Positions 51,115 through 59,675 of a DNA stretch of 64,000 bases are shown here, in pieces. Both the position numbers and the translations under genes were made by a program. This stretch comes from Acidobacteriota bacterium (GTDB lineage: Bacteria > Acidobacteriota > Thermoanaerobaculia > Multivoradales > Multivoraceae), in assembly GCA_028875725.1 (NCBI GenBank), contig JAPPCR010000015.1:372001-436000 (forward strand). The letters run 5' to 3'. The notes beneath the pieces were generated by a model that was not told where the DNA came from, ran no database searches, and worked only from the letters and a program-made list of their open reading frames with translations. How positions within the stretch are numbered: position 1 is the stretch's first letter; each line of letters starts with the position of its first letter.

Positions 51115-51936
51115 TCAGGGACCCGAGTCGGCGCCCTTGCGCAGGTGGCCGTACATCAGTTCCTCGGCGAACTCGACGCACTTGAACTCGAGAAGCTGCA
51201 TGTTCGTGTCGACCCGGCGGTAGAGCGGCAGGCTGATCTTCCAGGGCTGGCTGTAGACGTTCTCGTCGGTGATCGTCGCCTCGTACTGGAGGTGATACGG
51301 GCTCATCGCGGTCCAGCGCTCCTCGACGTGGATCGCGTCCGTGTGGTGGTTGCCGCTCGAGTCGAGCCAGGTGTCGGGCACCTGGCTTGTCACGTCGACC
51401 ACCAGCGTCTCCCCTTCCCAGCGACCGATCGAGTGTCCCATCCAGGTGTCGAACGGTGCCTCGAAACCCTCCCGGTTCATGTAGACCACGCGGCTGGCGC
51501 TGGCGAACTCGTAGGCGATCAGCACGTGATCGGGCGTCTGGACGATCTGGAACGGGAACGGCATGTAGTTGGCGCGCGGGATGCCCGGCATGTAGCACTT
51601 CACCGCCGGATCGAGAGCCAGCCAGTTCTCGCGGTTCTGATCGCGCTTCTCCAGGGCCTCCGGCAGATACGGGATCCTGCCGCCTTCGACGATGCCGAGA
51701 CCGCCCGGTATCGCGCCCAGCGCGGCCATCTCGACCACCGGGCCTTGACGTGCGGCGTGCGGCTCGATGTCCCAGTGGGCCGCACCGAGCGCCTGCCAGA
51801 TCCCGTTGAGATCCGGCTTGTCGTCGTGAGTGCGTGGCGCCCTGTAATCGGTGTCCTGGGCCGCCGCGGGTGCCACCGCGAGCACCAACGCCGCAAGCAG
51901 CGTCAACACCGTCCGTTCCACGAGACTCCGTCTCAT
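51115..51936 (-). CDS. Conserved secreted protein with SIGRWEGETLVVDVT motif (copy 3, diverged)
   Basis: A 273-aa relative of the 15433 and 49542 proteins. Sec signal LTLLAALVLAVAPAAAQ, then DDKPDLNGIWQALG and the marker GHSIGRWEGETLVVDVTSQ near residue 185, but without the YACHEGNY end, so it is the shortest and most diverged of the three. GAGGAGG precedes ATG 51936. It leads an operon with the DUF6152 gene. Function unknown. It is divergent from the VWFA gene. Confidence 0.78.
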   Translation of the reverse strand: MRRSLVERTVLTLLAALVLAVAPAAAQDTDYRAPRTHDDKPDLNGIWQALGAAHWDIEPHAARQGPVVEMAALGAIPGGLGIVEGGRIPYLPEALEKRDQNRENWLALDPAVKCYMPGIPRANYMPFPFQIVQTPDHVLIAYEFASASRVVYMNREGFEAPFDTWMGHSIGRWEGETLVVDVTSQVPDTWLDSSGNHHTDAIHVEERWTAMSPYHLQYEATITDENVYSQPWKISLPLYRRVDTNMQLLEFKCVEFAEELMYGHLRKGADSGP

Positions 51937-52036
51937 CACACTGCCTCCTCTGGTCGCGAACGGTGAGGATAGCAGCCTGCTCGCCCGGTTCCCCGCGACT
52001 CGGGCTCGAAACAGCTGGCGCTAACATGGGTGTCCG

Positions 52037-53929
52037 TTGACCGGTTCCGAATGCCACCGCCGGCCGCCGAGGCTGCTGGTCGCTACCGCCGCAATGGCGC
52101 TCACGGCCGCGTCCCACTTCGCGGGTCCAACAGGGGCCAACGCGCAGGACGGTCAGCCGCAGCAGGGGCAGATTCGAGAGGACATCGTGCTCCGCGAGTC
52201 GATCGACGTCCGGCTGATCAGTCTCGACGCCGTCGTCACCGACTCCTCCGACCGGCCGGTCACCGGCCTGACCAAGGACGACTTCGAACTCAAGGTCCAG
52301 GACGAACCCGTCGAGATACTGAGCGTGGCCGCAGGAGAGGACCTCCGCACCACCGTCACCGGACGCCTGACCATTCTCCTGTTCATCGACGAGCGCCACC
52401 TGCAGCGGAAGCACCGCGACGCGGCCCTGGCCGAAATCGCGGGAGCCCTCGACGAGGAGATTGCAGCCAACCCGACCTGGGTGGCGGCCGCGGCCTTCGG
52501 TGAGCGCCTCGAACCGCTGCTGTCGCCCACCCGCGACCGCGCGGCGGTGCGGGCGACGATCGAAACCGCGATGAACCGAGACATCCCGACGACGACCCTG
52601 CGCACCCACCAGCGCTCCGTTTCCCTGGCCATGAGGGAGGCGCTGCGTCTGATGGCGGCAAAGGGCAGCCGCTACCGTCTCGGCGAGGCCTCCCTCGCCA
52701 GCGTGGAGGCGAACCTCCGGAGCTTCGGCCAGGCCCTGCGGCAGGACACCCTGCTGACCGTCAGCGCGGTTCGCTCGCTGGTCGAAGCGCTCGCCTTCGT
52801 TCCCGGCCGCAAGGCGATCCTGTTCGTGAGCGACGGCCTACCCCGCCACCCCCTCGACAGCGCCGCCAAGACGATGTACGACCGCCTCGCGGGCGCTTCC
52901 CGGCAGATCGAGGGCGACGAGATGATCAGCGCCCGCGGCTCGCTCGACCTGAACGATCGCAATCACCGGCCCTTCGGCGTCGACCGGGCAGACCGCATGG
53001 GCGTGGCGACGAACATCGTCCAGGTCGACGACGGCGGCGCGTTCGCCTTCCAGACCATGGCCGCCGAACTGAGCTGCGCGGACGCCTTCGATCAACTGGC
53101 GGCACTCGCGAACACCCACCGGGTCACCTTCTACCCACTCAAGCCGCCGGTCATCGACCCGGCGATCAGCGAACTCGGCGAGAGCGCCAAGGACCGTGGC
53201 TCGATCGTCGAGCTGTCGAACGTGCGGAGCGGCCTGAACAGTCTGGCCGGCCTGACCGGCGGGCTCTCCTTCGTTTCCGATACCGGCGTCGCCGAGTTCC
53301 TGCAGTCGACCCGCACCGACATCTCGACCTACTACTCGCTCTCCTTCACGCCCCCCGACTCGATGGGCGACACCGGCATTCGCGAGATCACGCTCCGGCT
53401 GCGCCAGCGGCCTCTCGCCCGGAGCGGCTCGCTCCGCTACCGGGCGAGCTACGCGCCGGTAACGATCCAGCAGAACCTCGCCAGCCGGGCCTGGGGAACG
53501 CTGCTGTTCGGCTGGGAGGAGAACAACCACGGCATGGAGGTCCAGGTCAGGAGATCCGCGTCGCGCGAGCGGCCGGACCAGCCCGGGCACACGCCGCTGG
53601 AAGTCAGGGCCAGTCTGCCGATCGGCGACCTCGATCTCGCACCCACCCGGGCGACCCGCACCCCCGTCGCCAGCGGCTTCTTCCGCGTCGTGGTCCAGGT
53701 CCAGCGCGACGACGGCAGCCGGATGCCTCCCCAGCACTTCGACTTCGAGCTGAACGTGCCGGTCGCCGAACTCGAGCAGGCGGCAGGCCAGTACATCGCC
53801 GTCCGCAGCGAAGTGCTCCTGTCGCCGGGCTCGTACCGCCTGGCGGTCGGCATCTGGGAGGAGAACAGCGGACGGTCGTCCTTCGTGGTCCGTGAGCTGG
53901 CGGTCCAGGCCGACCCGAGCGTCGCCTGA
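52037..53929 (+). CDS. VWFA-related secreted protein (Acidobacteria type)
   Basis: A 630-aa exported protein with a von Willebrand A-like fold: DVRLISLDAVVTDSSDRPVTGL begins the family N-terminal part, DDFELKVQDEPVEI follows, LLFIDERHL marks the first VWA strand (residues ~113-121) and KAILFVSDGLPRHPLD the later one. The C-terminal half is beta-rich. Relatives with this architecture are abundant in Acidobacteriota. The start is TTG 52037, which gives a full signal peptide (LLVATAAMALTAASHFAG); ATG 52094 inside the signal is the alternative. It is convergent with DUF5916 copy 3, 7 nt away. Confidence 0.85.
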   Translation: MTGSECHRRPPRLLVATAAMALTAASHFAGPTGANAQDGQPQQGQIREDIVLRESIDVRLISLDAVVTDSSDRPVTGLTKDDFELKVQDEPVEILSVAAGEDLRTTVTGRLTILLFIDERHLQRKHRDAALAEIAGALDEEIAANPTWVAAAAFGERLEPLLSPTRDRAAVRATIETAMNRDIPTTTLRTHQRSVSLAMREALRLMAAKGSRYRLGEASLASVEANLRSFGQALRQDTLLTVSAVRSLVEALAFVPGRKAILFVSDGLPRHPLDSAAKTMYDRLAGASRQIEGDEMISARGSLDLNDRNHRPFGVDRADRMGVATNIVQVDDGGAFAFQTMAAELSCADAFDQLAALANTHRVTFYPLKPPVIDPAISELGESAKDRGSIVELSNVRSGLNSLAGLTGGLSFVSDTGVAEFLQSTRTDISTYYSLSFTPPDSMGDTGIREITLRLRQRPLARSGSLRYRASYAPVTIQQNLASRAWGTLLFGWEENNHGMEVQVRRSASRERPDQPGHTPLEVRASLPIGDLDLAPTRATRTPVASGFFRVVVQVQRDDGSRMPPQHFDFELNVPVAELEQAAGQYIAVRSEVLLSPGSYRLAVGIWEENSGRSSFVVRELAVQADPSVA

Positions 53930-53936
53930 TGCGGCG

Positions 53937-56150
53937 TCAGCGCTGCATCCGGTAGTTCAGCTTGACGATCACCTGCCGGCCGAGGGGCACTCGGCGGTGG
54001 ATCGCCTCTGCCATCCAGTTCTCGTTGTAGACGACGTACAGGTCCGATCCGGGGCGATAGATCCAGTGGAAGCGCGCGTTCACGCCGAGCAGTTCGTCGG
54101 CCGTGTTGTACTGAGCGAGCAGGTTCAGACGAAGGTTGGGGGTCCACGAGAGGTCCAACCGCTGCCGGAACTGATCGAAGCTGAAACTGCCGGCGGCAAG
54201 CGACACGTCGGTGTATGACCAGGAAGTCGAGGCGCGCAGCCGCCTCGACAGCCGCAGAGTCACGGTCGACGATGTCGACAACCAGTCGCCGTCGAGGAAG
54301 CCGCCCCAGAAGGTCAGGTTGTCGTACCAGACCGCCCGCTTGCCGCTGGTGGAAAAGCCGCCCGCGAAGCCTTCGTTGTCATACAGGCCGGTGGGAACGA
54401 CGATGCCCGGGGAGATCTCGAACGGCTCGAACAACTGCTCCTTGGACCAGCGCCGGCCGAACCACAGGAACTCACCGCTCTCGGTGGCGAAGCCGAAAGG
54501 CGAGAGGGCGATTCTCTCGCTCTCCAACCGGCCGTCGCTGCTCCGTTCGAAGCGCTCGACTCCCAGGTCGGACCACCAATTGAGCAGGCCCCACTTCTCG
54601 ATCCTGGGGCGCCACTCCAGGCGCGGATAGAACATCCTGAAGTCCCGCCGGAGCAGGAAACCGGCCGTCGGCTCGAAGTCCGGCTGCACCTCCACGTAGT
54701 CCGCGCTGGCGGTGAGCTCCGGCCCCTGGTAAGCAAGACCCGCGCCTCGGGTCTGGTTGTCCTCCGCTTCGGCGGCGCCCAGCCCGAGGTCGCTTTCCGC
54801 CCAAAACCCCGAGACCTCCGTCCGCTGGGTCGGCTTCAGGTCGAAGTCGAGTCCGAGCAGCCGCTCGCTGCCGTGTCCTTCCCGCCCGCGCTGGGTGAAG
54901 ATGCCTCCGACCGTCGATCGCTCGCCGATGTTCCTGGTGAAACGCGCCACGCCGTACGTCGCCGCGGGCACAGCGCTCTCTCCGTCCTCCCCCGCCGGGA
55001 GGCCGGCAGAGCCGACCCCCAGAACGCCGACGTTCCAGCCCCCGGCGCGCCCCGTGAGCCGCGCACCGACGTCGATCGGCACGGTGCGACCGCCTTCGAG
55101 CCCGATCTGTCGAGAGAAGAACGGCCTCATCAGCGGCTGACCCCACGGCACCCGAGGCCGCGGCCCGAAGTCGAAGACGCCCGCGTTCTCCAGGAAGAAG
55201 TCCCGCTTCTCCGGGAAGAAGAGCGAGAACCGGGTCAGGTTGACCTGCTGGTCGTCGACCTCGACCTCGGCGAAGTCCGTGTTGTAGGTCAGGTCGAGCA
55301 CCAGGGAGCGGGTAAGCCCCCATTTGAGGTCCAGTCCGCCGTCGAAGTCGTTGCTACTGCCCCCGAGGACCCGGTCGTCGCTCCGGCCGGCAACCGCGTA
55401 GGGGATGATGTCGAGTTGGCGTGACGGCCGAAGACCTCGCAATCCGCTCATCTCCCCGGCCAGCGAGACGCGGTAAACGGCAACCTGCCCGAACTGGGTC
55501 AGGTCGCTGTTGCGGCTGGCCTCGAGCGGCAGGGGCGCCCAGTGGGTCTCTTCGTTCCGGCGCCGGATCAGCCGTTGCACGTTCAGGCCCCAGACCTCGC
55601 TCTGGGGATCGAAGCGCAACGTCGAGACCGGTATCGCGATCTCCGCCACCCAGCCCTGGCCGGTCCTGCGCGCAGCCACGTCCCACACGCCGTCCCAGGC
55701 CCAGTTCACGTCCCTGCCCTCGTCGGTCAGCAGTGCATCCGTACGGGCGCCGTTCGGATTCGTCAGGAACAGGTAGGCGTTCCGCCCGTCGTGGAACGTG
55801 TCGAACAGGAGCAGAATCGAGTCGTCCTGAAACAGGTCGCTGTCCCGTTCCATCTCCTTCGCCACAATCCTCGCCGGCTCGCGGTCGTTCGCCCGCACCG
55901 CGACGTAGAGCGTGTCCGGCGTGTACGCGATGGCGAACTCCGTAGGCTCACTGGAAGGCTCTCCAGGGCGGGGCTGACGCTGGGTGAAGCCGCCTGCCCA
56001 TTCAGCCTCCAGCCAGGCGGAATCGGCCAGTTCCCCGTCGACCCGCACCGGCTGCTCGATCCCGAGCGCCCGGACGCCGGGCCGGCCCTGCGAGGCGGCG
56101 GGAACGGCCGCAAGCAGTGCCATGGCGACGAGCGCGGCGAGCCGAATCAT
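53937..56150 (-). CDS. DUF5916 outer-membrane protein (third, distant copy)
   Basis: A 737-aa paralogue of the 32707/34994 pair but clearly diverged. Sec signal IRLAALVAMALLAAVPAASQ, the CBM9-like domain (VRVDGELADSAWLEAEWAGG, LFQDDSILLLFDTFHDGRNA, STLRFDPQSEVWGLNVQRL), then the barrel with DFAEVEVDDQQVNLTRFSLF. The end (VIVKLNYRMQR) differs from the identical tails of the tandem pair. It is 7 nt from the convergent VWFA gene and divergent from the DUF3500 gene. Likely an outer-membrane protein; substrate unknown. Confidence 0.84.
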   Translation of the reverse strand: MIRLAALVAMALLAAVPAASQGRPGVRALGIEQPVRVDGELADSAWLEAEWAGGFTQRQPRPGEPSSEPTEFAIAYTPDTLYVAVRANDREPARIVAKEMERDSDLFQDDSILLLFDTFHDGRNAYLFLTNPNGARTDALLTDEGRDVNWAWDGVWDVAARRTGQGWVAEIAIPVSTLRFDPQSEVWGLNVQRLIRRRNEETHWAPLPLEASRNSDLTQFGQVAVYRVSLAGEMSGLRGLRPSRQLDIIPYAVAGRSDDRVLGGSSNDFDGGLDLKWGLTRSLVLDLTYNTDFAEVEVDDQQVNLTRFSLFFPEKRDFFLENAGVFDFGPRPRVPWGQPLMRPFFSRQIGLEGGRTVPIDVGARLTGRAGGWNVGVLGVGSAGLPAGEDGESAVPAATYGVARFTRNIGERSTVGGIFTQRGREGHGSERLLGLDFDLKPTQRTEVSGFWAESDLGLGAAEAEDNQTRGAGLAYQGPELTASADYVEVQPDFEPTAGFLLRRDFRMFYPRLEWRPRIEKWGLLNWWSDLGVERFERSSDGRLESERIALSPFGFATESGEFLWFGRRWSKEQLFEPFEISPGIVVPTGLYDNEGFAGGFSTSGKRAVWYDNLTFWGGFLDGDWLSTSSTVTLRLSRRLRASTSWSYTDVSLAAGSFSFDQFRQRLDLSWTPNLRLNLLAQYNTADELLGVNARFHWIYRPGSDLYVVYNENWMAEAIHRRVPLGRQVIVKLNYRMQR

Positions 56151-56285
56151 CGCGCGAGCTTAGCCCTGGACTTCCGGGGACCCGCGCACCCGCCGCGGCG
56201 CGATACGCTGCAATGCCCAAACCCGCAACGAGCGCGGCACCCGGCGACAACGCCGGCGGTGCCGATGAACCGCAGGAGACATACG

Positions 56286-57323
56286 ATGTCCGCACGCATG
56301 CTGTTGATCGCCCTGGGCTGCGCCGGCGCGGCCGGACTCCTCACCGCCGCCGGCAACGACAAGACCTCCAACACGATGGCCTCCGCGGCGAACAACCTGC
56401 TCGCCTCCTTGAGCGACGAGCAGCGGGCGACCGTCATGCTCGACTTCGACGCCGCCGAGCGCGTCGACTGGCACTTCATCCCCAAGGAGCGCAAGGGGCT
56501 GTCGATGCTGGACATGAGCCCCGACCAGCACCACCTGCTCCACGCCCTGCTCAGCGCCTCGCTCAGCCGCACGGGCTACGGCAAGACGGCCACCGTGATG
56601 AGCCTGGAGTCCGTGCTGCGCAAGCTCGAGGAGGCTGCCGGCGCCAACCGCTTCACGTCGATGCGTGACCCCCTGCGCTACCACGTCACGTTCTTCGGCG
56701 AGCCCGGCGAGGACCGCGACTGGGGCTGGAGCTTCGAGGGACACCACGTGTCGCTCAACTTCACCGTCGTCGCCGGCGAAGCGACCGCCTCCACTCCCCT
56801 GTTCCTGGGCGCCAACCCGCACCGCGTCCCAAGCGGCCCGCGCGAAGGGCTACGCGCCCTGGGCAACGAAGAGGACCTCGCCCGCGCGCTGCTCGATTCC
56901 CTCGACAACGACCAGCGCAAGCAGGCCGTGATCGGCGCCGACGCGCCCCGCGACATCTTCACGTCGAACAAGCCGCGAGTGGAACCAGGGGAACCCGAGG
57001 GCCTGCCCGCAAGCGCCCTCCGGCCCGGCCAGCGGAGCCTCCTGGACGCCCTGATCGAAGAGTACGCTGGAAACGTTCCGCCGGACCTGGCCGGGAAGCG
57101 CCGCGCCCAGGTCGAAGCGGCCGGCGACGCGATCCACTTCGTCTGGATCGGTCCGGGCGAGCCCGGCGCGCCCCACTACTACCGCGTGCAGGCGCCGGAC
57201 TTCGTCATCGAGTACGACAACGTCCAGAACCGAGCGAACCACAGCCACACCGTCTGGCGAGATTTCGACGGCGATTTCGGCCGCGATCTGCTGGCGCAGC
57301 ACCACCGCGACTACAAGCACTAG
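56286..57323 (+). CDS. DUF3500 domain-containing secreted protein
   Basis: A 345-aa exported protein. The signal (LLIALGCAGAAGLLTAAGN) is followed by DUF3500: DWHFIPKERKGLSMLDMSPD, YHVTFFGEPGEDRDWGWSFE, GHHVSLNFTVVAG and the C-terminal DFVIEYDNVQNRANHSHTVW, RDFDGDFGRDLLAQHH. Function not established; some relatives bind metals through His residues. ATG 56286 has AGGAG upstream; ATG 56265 is an alternative. The frame is open far upstream as antisense to DUF5916 copy 3, which I reject. Its stop codon begins the repeated TAGGAGCCTGCGC word. Confidence 0.85.
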   Translation: MSARMLLIALGCAGAAGLLTAAGNDKTSNTMASAANNLLASLSDEQRATVMLDFDAAERVDWHFIPKERKGLSMLDMSPDQHHLLHALLSASLSRTGYGKTATVMSLESVLRKLEEAAGANRFTSMRDPLRYHVTFFGEPGEDRDWGWSFEGHHVSLNFTVVAGEATASTPLFLGANPHRVPSGPREGLRALGNEEDLARALLDSLDNDQRKQAVIGADAPRDIFTSNKPRVEPGEPEGLPASALRPGQRSLLDALIEEYAGNVPPDLAGKRRAQVEAAGDAIHFVWIGPGEPGAPHYYRVQAPDFVIEYDNVQNRANHSHTVWRDFDGDFGRDLLAQHHRDYKH

Positions 57324-57393
57324 GAGCCTGCGCGACAGAAGACCGGGTGCGCCGGCCTTCTGGCCGGCATCCAGCGCGAAGCGCTGGCCTGCA
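57324..57393. terminator. Double hairpin after DUF3500 gene
   Basis: GCCGGCC, loop TTCT, GGCCGGC (57351-57368) is followed at once by CCAGCGC, loop GAA, GCGCTGG (57371-57387). Both are perfect stems. No T-run follows, so termination would be factor-assisted, or these are extragenic palindromes. The TTCT-loop hairpin has a look-alike at 58512-58527 after the amidohydrolase gene. Confidence 0.5.
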
Positions 57394-57464
57394 GCTGCGC
57401 CCGCCCACGTTGGCTGGACGCCCAAGGCTGCTACGGTAGCGCCCCCAACGACGCAGGAGACGCC

Positions 57465-58487
57465 ATGTCAGCACCCGATCCCGGCACGCCCGAGTGGCTT
57501 GCCCAGGTCCAGGAAGAAACCGTCGACCCGTCCCGCCGGATCGTCGATCCACACCACCATCTCTGGCGGCGTCCCACCGGCGACTATCTGCTCGAAGACC
57601 TGTGGGGCGACACGGAGGCAGTCGGCTCCGACGGCGAGAGCCACAACGTCGAGAAGACCGTGTTCGTCGAGTGCCGGGCCTGCTACCGGAAGGACGGTCC
57701 GGAGCACTTGCGGTGCGTCGGTGAGACGGAATTCGTGGCGGAGAACGCCGCTGCCTCGGCCGAAGGCGATGGGGCCACGATTTCCGGCATCGTCAGCCAC
57801 GCGAACCTGACCCTGGGCGAAGGCGTCGCGGAAGTGCTCGATTCCCACGAGGAGGCCGGCAACGGACTGTTCCGGGGCATCCGCCACTCCGGCGCCCGCG
57901 ACCCCCACCCCGAGCACCTGCGCATCGCCGGGCGCGCGCCCGAGGGCCTCTACGCCCGCGAGGACTTCCGGCGCGGCATGAAGGTGCTGGGCGACCGCGG
58001 CCTGACCTTCGACACCTGGCACTACCACCACCAGAACCGCGACTTCGCGGCCCTGGCGCGCGCCGTGCCCGGGACGACGATGATCCTCGACCACTTCGGT
58101 ACGCCGCTGGGCGTCGGCCCCTACGCCGACAGGCGCGAGGAGATCTTCGAGGCCTGGAAGGACGACATCGCCGAGATCGCCGCGTGCCCCAACGTGGTCG
58201 CCAAGATCGGTGGCCTCGCGATGCCCGACAACGGCTTCGGCTGGAGCGAACGCGCCACTCCCGCGACCTCCGACGAGCTCGTCGCCGCGCAGCGCCGCTA
58301 CTACCTGCACACGATCGAGTGCTTCGGCCCGGACCGCTGCATGTTCGAGAGCAACTTCCCCGTCGACAAGCTCTCGATCCCGTACCACGCGATGTACAAC
58401 GGCCTGAAGAAGATCGCGGCCGGCTTCCCGGACGACGAACAGGACGCCATGTTCTACCGGACCGCGGCCCGGGTCTACTCCTTGTGA
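57465..58487 (+). CDS. Amidohydrolase family protein (2-pyrone-4,6-dicarboxylate lactonase-like)
   Basis: A 340-aa TIM-barrel amidohydrolase. The metal motif is RIVDPHHHLWRRP near residues 26-38, with RGIRHSGARDP, TWHYHHQNRDF, MILDHFGTPLG and FESNFPVDKLSI as the remaining conserved strands; the DHFG and SNFPVD forms match the PDC-lactonase branch. Its substrate is probably a lactone or cyclic acid, not known. No signal peptide. ATG 57465 has GGAG upstream. It stands alone between the DUF3500 gene and the VapBC pair. Confidence 0.86.
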   Translation: MSAPDPGTPEWLAQVQEETVDPSRRIVDPHHHLWRRPTGDYLLEDLWGDTEAVGSDGESHNVEKTVFVECRACYRKDGPEHLRCVGETEFVAENAAASAEGDGATISGIVSHANLTLGEGVAEVLDSHEEAGNGLFRGIRHSGARDPHPEHLRIAGRAPEGLYAREDFRRGMKVLGDRGLTFDTWHYHHQNRDFAALARAVPGTTMILDHFGTPLGVGPYADRREEIFEAWKDDIAEIAACPNVVAKIGGLAMPDNGFGWSERATPATSDELVAAQRRYYLHTIECFGPDRCMFESNFPVDKLSIPYHAMYNGLKKIAAGFPDDEQDAMFYRTAARVYSL

Positions 58488-58511
58488 GGCTGCGGCTCCA
58501 GGTTGGCGCCC

Positions 58512-58527
58512 GCGGCCTTCTGGCCGC
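58512..58527. terminator. GC hairpin with TTCT loop after the amidohydrolase gene
   Basis: GCGGCC, loop TTCT, GGCCGC, 24 nt past the stop codon. It matches the inner part of the 57351-57368 hairpin and could be a terminator of this genome. No T-run follows. Confidence 0.35.
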
Positions 58528-58599
58528 CGCGTCCGCCTGGGGTCAGGCTCAGGAACTACTCAACTCCGGTGTACGTCCGATCGCGGCCCCAACAAGCCC

Positions 58600-58992
58600 T
58601 CATCCGGCGCTCGCGCCAGCAACGGCTCCCAGCGCCTGATCGAAGGTACGCACCTCTCGCACACCGCGACGGCGGCAACTGGCGAGATGGCAGAGGTCCC
58701 TGGCTCCCAGAGCTGGGTGCAGTTCGTGGAGCTGTCTGGCCAACGTCACGTCCTCGTGTTCAAGCGGCCAGACCTCAACCCTGGCTCTGGTGATCAACGA
58801 CAGCGCCCGGTCGAGCGCCCGTAGTCGGGCCACTGGCAGGTAGGCATGAACCAGCTCCTGGACCACCTCAGCCGAGGTGCAAAGAGGCGTTGCATTGTCG
58901 ACACAGTCCGCGAAGAACTTGCGAGCCGTGTCCCTTAGCGCGTGCGGACGGCCTACCGCGTACATGAACACGTTCGTGTCAACGAAGATCAC
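58600..58992 (-). CDS. vapC: VapC-type PIN-domain toxin (second TA pair)
   Basis: A 130-aa PIN-domain ribonuclease. The acidic residues are D5 in MIFVDTNVFMY, E46 in AEVVQELVHAY, D99 in LGARDLCHLA and D118 in VRTFDQAL. The last residues are a short Ala/Gly tail. The start (58992) overlaps the antitoxin stop by 4 nt. It is only distantly similar to the vapC at 6485, so it is a separate family member and not a copy. Confidence 0.88.
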   Translation of the reverse strand: MIFVDTNVFMYAVGRPHALRDTARKFFADCVDNATPLCTSAEVVQELVHAYLPVARLRALDRALSLITRARVEVWPLEHEDVTLARQLHELHPALGARDLCHLASCRRRGVREVRTFDQALGAVAGASAG

Positions 58993-59285
58993 GTACTGGA
59001 AGCGCCCCGTCTACGCGACTCATCGATGACCGCGAGGTGTTCGCCCCACTCCGGTTCGGCATCGGGGCCTTCGATCGCATCGCAGCCCTGGAAGAACGCC
59101 TCGAGGTCCTCTGGCGTCTCGAACGGATCGGATCGCTGCCCTGCAGCCAGCCGCTGATGTGCGGCCGCCCTCAACCACGCGCTCAGCGTCATGCCCTCCC
59201 TCCTGGCCTGATGGACGAACCTGTCTCGGTCCTCATCCGGGATCAGTAACTGCACTCTGGCCATTCTCCTCTGCGCCTCGTCCAT
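58989..59285 (-). CDS. vapB: VapB-type antitoxin (second TA pair)
   Basis: A 98-aa protein. RVQLLIPDEDRDRFVHQARRE is followed by MTLSAWLRAAAHQRLAAGQR, a ribbon-helix-helix form, and an acidic C-terminal half likely to bind the toxin (DPFETPEDLEAFFQGCDAIE). ATG 59285 is taken; ATG 59264 begins closer to the fold, but the AGGAG before it is too close. A perfect palindrome sits just upstream (59291-59309). The pair is transcribed towards the amidohydrolase gene. Confidence 0.78.
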   Translation of the reverse strand: MDEAQRRMARVQLLIPDEDRDRFVHQARREGMTLSAWLRAAAHQRLAAGQRSDPFETPEDLEAFFQGCDAIEGPDAEPEWGEHLAVIDESRRRGASST

Positions 59286-59290
59286 CAGTA

Positions 59291-59309
59291 TGTGTATGGA
59301 GCATACACA
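59291..59309 (-). promoter_or_regulatory. Palindromic operator of the second VapBC pair
   Basis: TGTGTATG-GAG-CATACACA, a perfect 8+3+8 inverted repeat 5 nt before the antitoxin start. It is the expected place for binding by the antitoxin or antitoxin-toxin complex. The sequence is seen directly; regulation is inferred. Confidence 0.6.
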
Positions 59310-59675
59310 CGACAGCTATCCACGTCTACTTCAAAGACGACTCAGGCGCTATCGACTTAGACGTAGACGGGCGCCGATCTTCGGTCTCGCAACGCCCTCC
59401 CAAAGCGTCCGAAGCCACATCCGCGGCCGCTGAGCCGCGACCACCGGCAACGTCCAGCCCGGGCGAGCGCCGGAAGGCCGTCCCAGCGGGCTGGAGGCAA
59501 GCGTCTCCCCATGCCGCTCCACGCACCTCGAAAGCCACGCAGCGCAGCCGACCGAAGCGAGCGCCGACACCCCACCAACCAGGAAAGCGCGAGCGGCCGC
59601 AGGGACGGCCTTCCGGCGCTCGCCCGGGCGGGTGTAGCCGACGCCGCCGCGCCCTCGCGCCGCTGGTGACGCCAA
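59310..59675. other. Spacer containing a large inverted repeat, no gene
   Basis: A 366-bp spacer between the TA operator and the acyl-CoA dehydrogenase stop. Frames across it on both strands are short and arginine/proline-rich, so no gene is called. It holds the inverted repeat described separately at 59457-59629. Confidence 0.55.
59457..59629. repeat. 28-bp perfect inverted repeat around a 117-bp centre
   Basis: The left arm 59457-59484 is the exact reverse complement of the right arm 59602-59629. Pairing continues inward after one mismatch for 4 more bases (GCGG with CCGC). Each arm starts or ends with GCCCGGGCGAGC and contains GGAAGGCCGTCCC. The 173-bp unit has no ORF of interest. It could be a small non-autonomous element (MITE-like), a long transcribed hairpin or a bidirectional terminator; I see no target-site duplication at its edges. 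Confidence 0.7.
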
